From assembly GCA_009760855.2 (NCBI GenBank), contig WPIO01000004.1, positions 12,350,501-12,414,500 of the forward strand: a stretch of DNA of 64,000 bases, written 5' to 3'. The position numbers and the translations under genes are program-made. Under the pieces are notes generated by a model. The model had not been told where the DNA came from, made no database searches, and saw only the letters and a program-made list of their open reading frames with translations. This document shows, in pieces, positions 63,186-64,000 of this stretch (its first letter is position 1; each line of letters starts with the position of its first letter). Source of the DNA: Cristatella mucedo. Its lineage: Eukaryota; Bryozoa; Phylactolaemata; Cristatellidae.

Positions 63186-64000
63186 ACACTCCGGACTCCG
63201 TGCTTGGTCCGGTTCTTTTCACGGTTTATACTCTCCCTCTTGCTGATGTGATTGTCAAGCACATTCTAGGCTTTCACTTCTATGCGGATGACACTCAGTT
63301 GTACCTTTGCTTTGATCCTTCCCAGCCTTCGAGTACCTCAAATTCTCTCAACTCACTTGCTGCATGCATTGATGACATTCGCACATGGAGGGCAGCAAAT
63401 TTTCTAAAACTAAACGATGATAAAACTAACTTACTAGTTATGGACAAACCCAGTGTGATTCAGACATTGGAAAGGCTGACGCTCAAAATTGGCTCTGCCA
63501 GCATATCTCCTGCTGAATTAGCTCAAAATCTAGGTGTCATGTTCCAATGTGACCTCTCATTAGACGACCACATCAGCTCCACAGTCAAATCTGCCTACTT
63601 TCAGCTACATAACATAGCTAAAATTCGGGCTTCTTTAGATAAGGATACCACGTCTAAGTTGGTCCACGCATTTGTGACATCCCGACTTGATTTCTGTAAC
63701 TCGCTGCTTACTGGCCTACCGGCATTTGCAATCAGGCGATTACAGCCTGTGCAAAACTCCGCAGCTAGGCTTGTCTGTCGTGAACGTCGCATTTGCCACA
63801 TCACGCCACTTCTCGCCGACCTGCACTGGCTACCAGTCAAGCAGCGGATTGACTTCAAAGTTTTGTCGCTCACTTTTAGGTCATTCATTCTTTGGCTCCA
63901 GCCTATCTCTCAGATCTACTCCGATCTACCCCCACCAGGCCAAGCATCGTACCAACCGCTTTTCGGAATCCAACAGTTTACCAATACCTCGTACAAACTT
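63186..64000 (+). mobile_element. LINE-A copy running off the right edge
   Basis: It contains [89 protein letters not shown] and LHWLPVKQRIDFKVLSLT. A frameshift at about 63885 precedes the end. The 3' tail lies beyond the window. Confidence 0.92.

Overview
The window comes from the nuclear genome of a multicellular animal, most likely an invertebrate. Coding sequence is split into short exons bounded by GT-AG splice sites. Roughly a third of the DNA is recognisable retroelement debris, and there are long (CA)n, (CT)n and (AT)n tracts. There are no operons, rRNA, CRISPR arrays or functional tRNA genes. I cannot assign a species: the SLC22-type transporters and the STOML1/UNC-24-type protein are widespread in animals, and the repeats cannot be placed without a library.

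Three protein-coding genes can be reconstructed by hand. (1) At 641-10040 (+) lie the last seven coding exons of a stomatin-like protein 1 (STOML1/UNC-24) gene: an SPFH/stomatin domain followed by a C-terminal SCP2 sterol-carrier-like domain. The N-terminal exon or exons lie left of the window or are not recognisable in it. (2) At 24123-43335 (+) is a complete nine-exon SLC22-type (organic cation/anion transporter-like, MFS) gene predicting 473 aa. (3) At 51966-60432 (-) is a second complete nine-exon SLC22-type gene predicting 497 aa. Genes 2 and 3 are paralogues in tail-to-tail orientation. All eight intron positions and phases match, and no exon carries a frameshift or stop. Gene 2 is spread over 19 kb because its introns are full of repeats, while gene 3 is compact (8.5 kb).

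Layout: 0.6-10 kb STOML1-like gene; 10-24 kb intergenic, mostly LINE fragments in both orientations; 24-43 kb first SLC22-like gene; 43-52 kb intergenic space between the convergent genes, nearly filled by LINE copies; 52-60.4 kb second SLC22-like gene; 60.4-64 kb upstream flank with a 163-bp tandem duplication and another LINE running off the edge.

The repeats form several families. LINE-A is a non-LTR retrotransposon (APE-type endonuclease plus reverse transcriptase, CR1/L2/jockey-like) whose 3' end is a nested hairpin followed by (ATT)n. LINE-B is a related element with a different 3' end, tailed by (TTACA)n-like repeats. Two tRNA-derived SINE families are present, and one ends in a LINE-A-like hairpin. 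There is also a hAT-like MITE family and an unnamed 170-bp repeat carrying a similar hairpin. Insertion history can be read directly: a 215-bp solo LTR with a perfect 5-bp target duplication interrupts one LINE-A copy, and two other LINE-A copies are each interrupted by a short LINE-A 3' tail. All LINE copies look dead (stops, frameshifts, 5' truncation).
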